From IMG/VR virus record IMGVR_UViG_3300023109_000077, positions 1 through 31,834 of that record: a stretch of 31,834 bases of DNA; one strand, 5' to 3'. This document shows positions 30,760-31,834 of the stretch, piece after piece. A program made the translations under genes and the position numbers. The stretch is from a virus. Position 1 is the stretch's first letter. The number at the start of each line of letters is the position of its first letter. The notes under the pieces were generated by a model. That model did not search any database and had not been told where the DNA came from. It was given only the letters and a program-made list of their open reading frames with translations.

Positions 30760-31834
30760 TTACCTTTGCCACCCTTTAATAATGTCTGGACTGAAGTTAG
30801 CTTTTGAGAATTCGAGTCGATCGACAAGCTTTAAGGCAGAACCAATCTTGTCAATGGCAACATAACCTTCTGGGGCAGTAACACGCATACCATTATTGGT
30901 TCTCAGGAACGTTCCCATTGAAGATGCTGCGTCCATTTTCTTGATTACAATCAACTTCGCTTCAATAATAAGGTTCATTAAGTCAAAGACTTTAGCTATG
31001 TCAGCTTTACTATTTTGAGTAAAGAACTTCATTGCTTCAACTTTCTTTGCTCTCCATGTTTCTTTGCCCTTTTCAGACTTCTTACTGGCAATCTCTTTAT
31101 CAAAGTATCCATCTATATAGTTGAGAAGACCAGTTACAACTGCAGAACCTTTAGGAACCTTCTGACCCGCACGCACGAGGGTGTTCATGTAAGTTTTGGT
31201 TCTCAGTAAGATAAAGTCATCATCCGAGATCCCATTAAGAGTTGCTGCGTTGATAGTATTAAACAGCTTGCCTGCTCTTGAAAGAACTGATGTGATCTCT
31301 GCAGTTTCTTTTGCTGTGAATGTAGCCTTACCTGACACATCACGGAAGTTGGCATCTGTCGAGAAAACTGTCTTGGTCTTTTTCAGCTTTGTAGCGATAT
31401 CTTTACCGAACGAAGCTTTCATCGTTTCAAATGATTTTCCTTCGTATGTTGTGTGCCAAACAATCCCCAGTTTCGCCGCTCTGATTTCTCTCGCAAGAGG
31501 GGAAGATGACGGAACAGCATAAACAATCGTATTAGGTTGGAAGGTGACACATTTTTCTCCGTCAATAGTTTCTGTTCTTAGGTCTGACTTTGAATACAAA
31601 AAGTCTCCCTGAACGACACCTTTAATACCCAGCGCTGGTAAATACTTCAATGCCTCTTTGAGCTTTGTTGCTAAATCACCTTTGGTGTCTGCATCAATAT
31701 CTGCAGGAGTCTTGTATACCTTTGGGTTCTTATTGAAGATACCTTTCTTTGCAACAAAGAACTTACCGTCCGATGGGTCAAGACCTGCAAAGATAGCAGG
31801 AGCTCCGTCCCATTTAACAGTAGAGTTTACGGCA
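30760..31834 (-). CDS. DUF6267-like protein with ligase-type KxDG motif (partial at window edge)
   Basis: The frame is open from 31833 down, 357 codons visible; the true start is outside. A TTG at 31650 is only an internal codon. VKWDGAPAIFAG (K at 31815) is the KxDG motif I of covalent nucleotidyltransferases. FFVAKKGIFNKNP, GVVQGDFLYS and GIVWHTTYEGK follow in an order like ligase motifs III-IV. The match to phage DUF6267 is recalled. A real ligase activity would be inference. Confidence 0.8.
   Translation of the reverse strand, partial: AVNSTVKWDGAPAIFAGLDPSDGKFFVAKKGIFNKNPKVYKTPADIDADTKGDLATKLKEALKYLPALGIKGVVQGDFLYSKSDLRTETIDGEKCVTFQPNTIVYAVPSSSPLAREIRAAKLGIVWHTTYEGKSFETMKASFGKDIATKLKKTKTVFSTDANFRDVSGKATFTAKETAEITSVLSRAGKLFNTINAATLNGISDDDFILLRTKTYMNTLVRAGQKVPKGSAVVTGLLNYIDGYFDKEIASKKSEKGKETWRAKKVEAMKFFTQNSKADIAKVFDLMNLIIEAKLIVIKKMDAASSMGTFLRTNNGMRVTAPEGYVAIDKIGSALKLVDRLEFSKANFSPDIIKGWQR

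Noticed and set aside
1-31834. tRNA genes
   Set aside because: Gaps are mostly too short, and no cloverleaf-like pattern was found by eye in those that remain.

Overview
The window looks like about 32 kb of a T4-like (myovirus-type) marine bacteriophage genome. Every supported gene lies on the minus strand. Genes are packed with ATGA or TAATG junctions or 1-60 base overlaps, there is no gene-free stretch over 300 bases, and no tRNA, IS element or CRISPR array was seen. T4-like hallmarks are an RNase H-type 5' exonuclease, a gp61-type primase, class I NrdA/NrdB, ThyX, GIY-YIG and DUF-type proteins common in marine T4-like phages, and octamers matching the T4 late promoter TATAAATA beside structural genes. 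The host cannot be read directly. A DUF1127 protein and an alternative oxidase fit an alphaproteobacterium best (inference).

Reading in transcription order from high to low coordinates. About 31.8-21.9 kb is a virion block: a DUF6267-like protein with a ligase-type KxDG motif (cut by the window edge), a nucleotidyltransferase fused to a basic head-type region, a 121-codon-class conserved protein, a large charged internal-head-like protein, small conserved structural proteins, a fibre-like protein, and an overlapping i-spanin/o-spanin candidate pair. About 23.0-18.7 kb holds fibre-type genes, a 2OG-Fe(II) oxygenase-like gene, a ParB/Srx-like gene, a 666-aa fibre and a coiled-coil plus membrane-segment holin-like protein.

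About 18.7-13.7 kb is DNA metabolism: primase, ThyX, NrdA, a glutaredoxin-NrdB fusion and a zinc-ribbon protein. About 13.7-9.7 kb is a GIY-YIG protein followed by a glycan block: methyltransferase, sulfotransferase, GT8-like protein and a GT8 plus KpsC/S-like fusion. About 9.6-8.4 kb is a host-like cassette: DUF1127, two tiny related helical proteins (one 44 aa) and an alternative oxidase. About 8.4-3.7 kb has small early-type genes, a zincin, a 47-aa basic peptide, a peroxiredoxin, a glycosyltransferase, an APS-kinase-like protein and a nucleotidyltransferase. About 3.6-0.1 kb holds conserved small genes plus RNase H.

Four strong sigma70-type promoters (TTGACA/T, 17-bp spacer, TATGTT/TATGTG/TATAAT) sit in the 0-8.4 kb accessory part. 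Three carry A-tract elements, and two of these are near-identical copies. In two promoters the stop codon of the preceding gene lies inside the -35 hexamer. The late-type octamers occur only in the structural part. The most interesting biology is a possible takeover of respiration and redox state (AOX, peroxiredoxin, glutaredoxin, DUF1127), and a possible glycan-sulfation route (APS kinase-like plus sulfotransferase plus glycosyltransferases).
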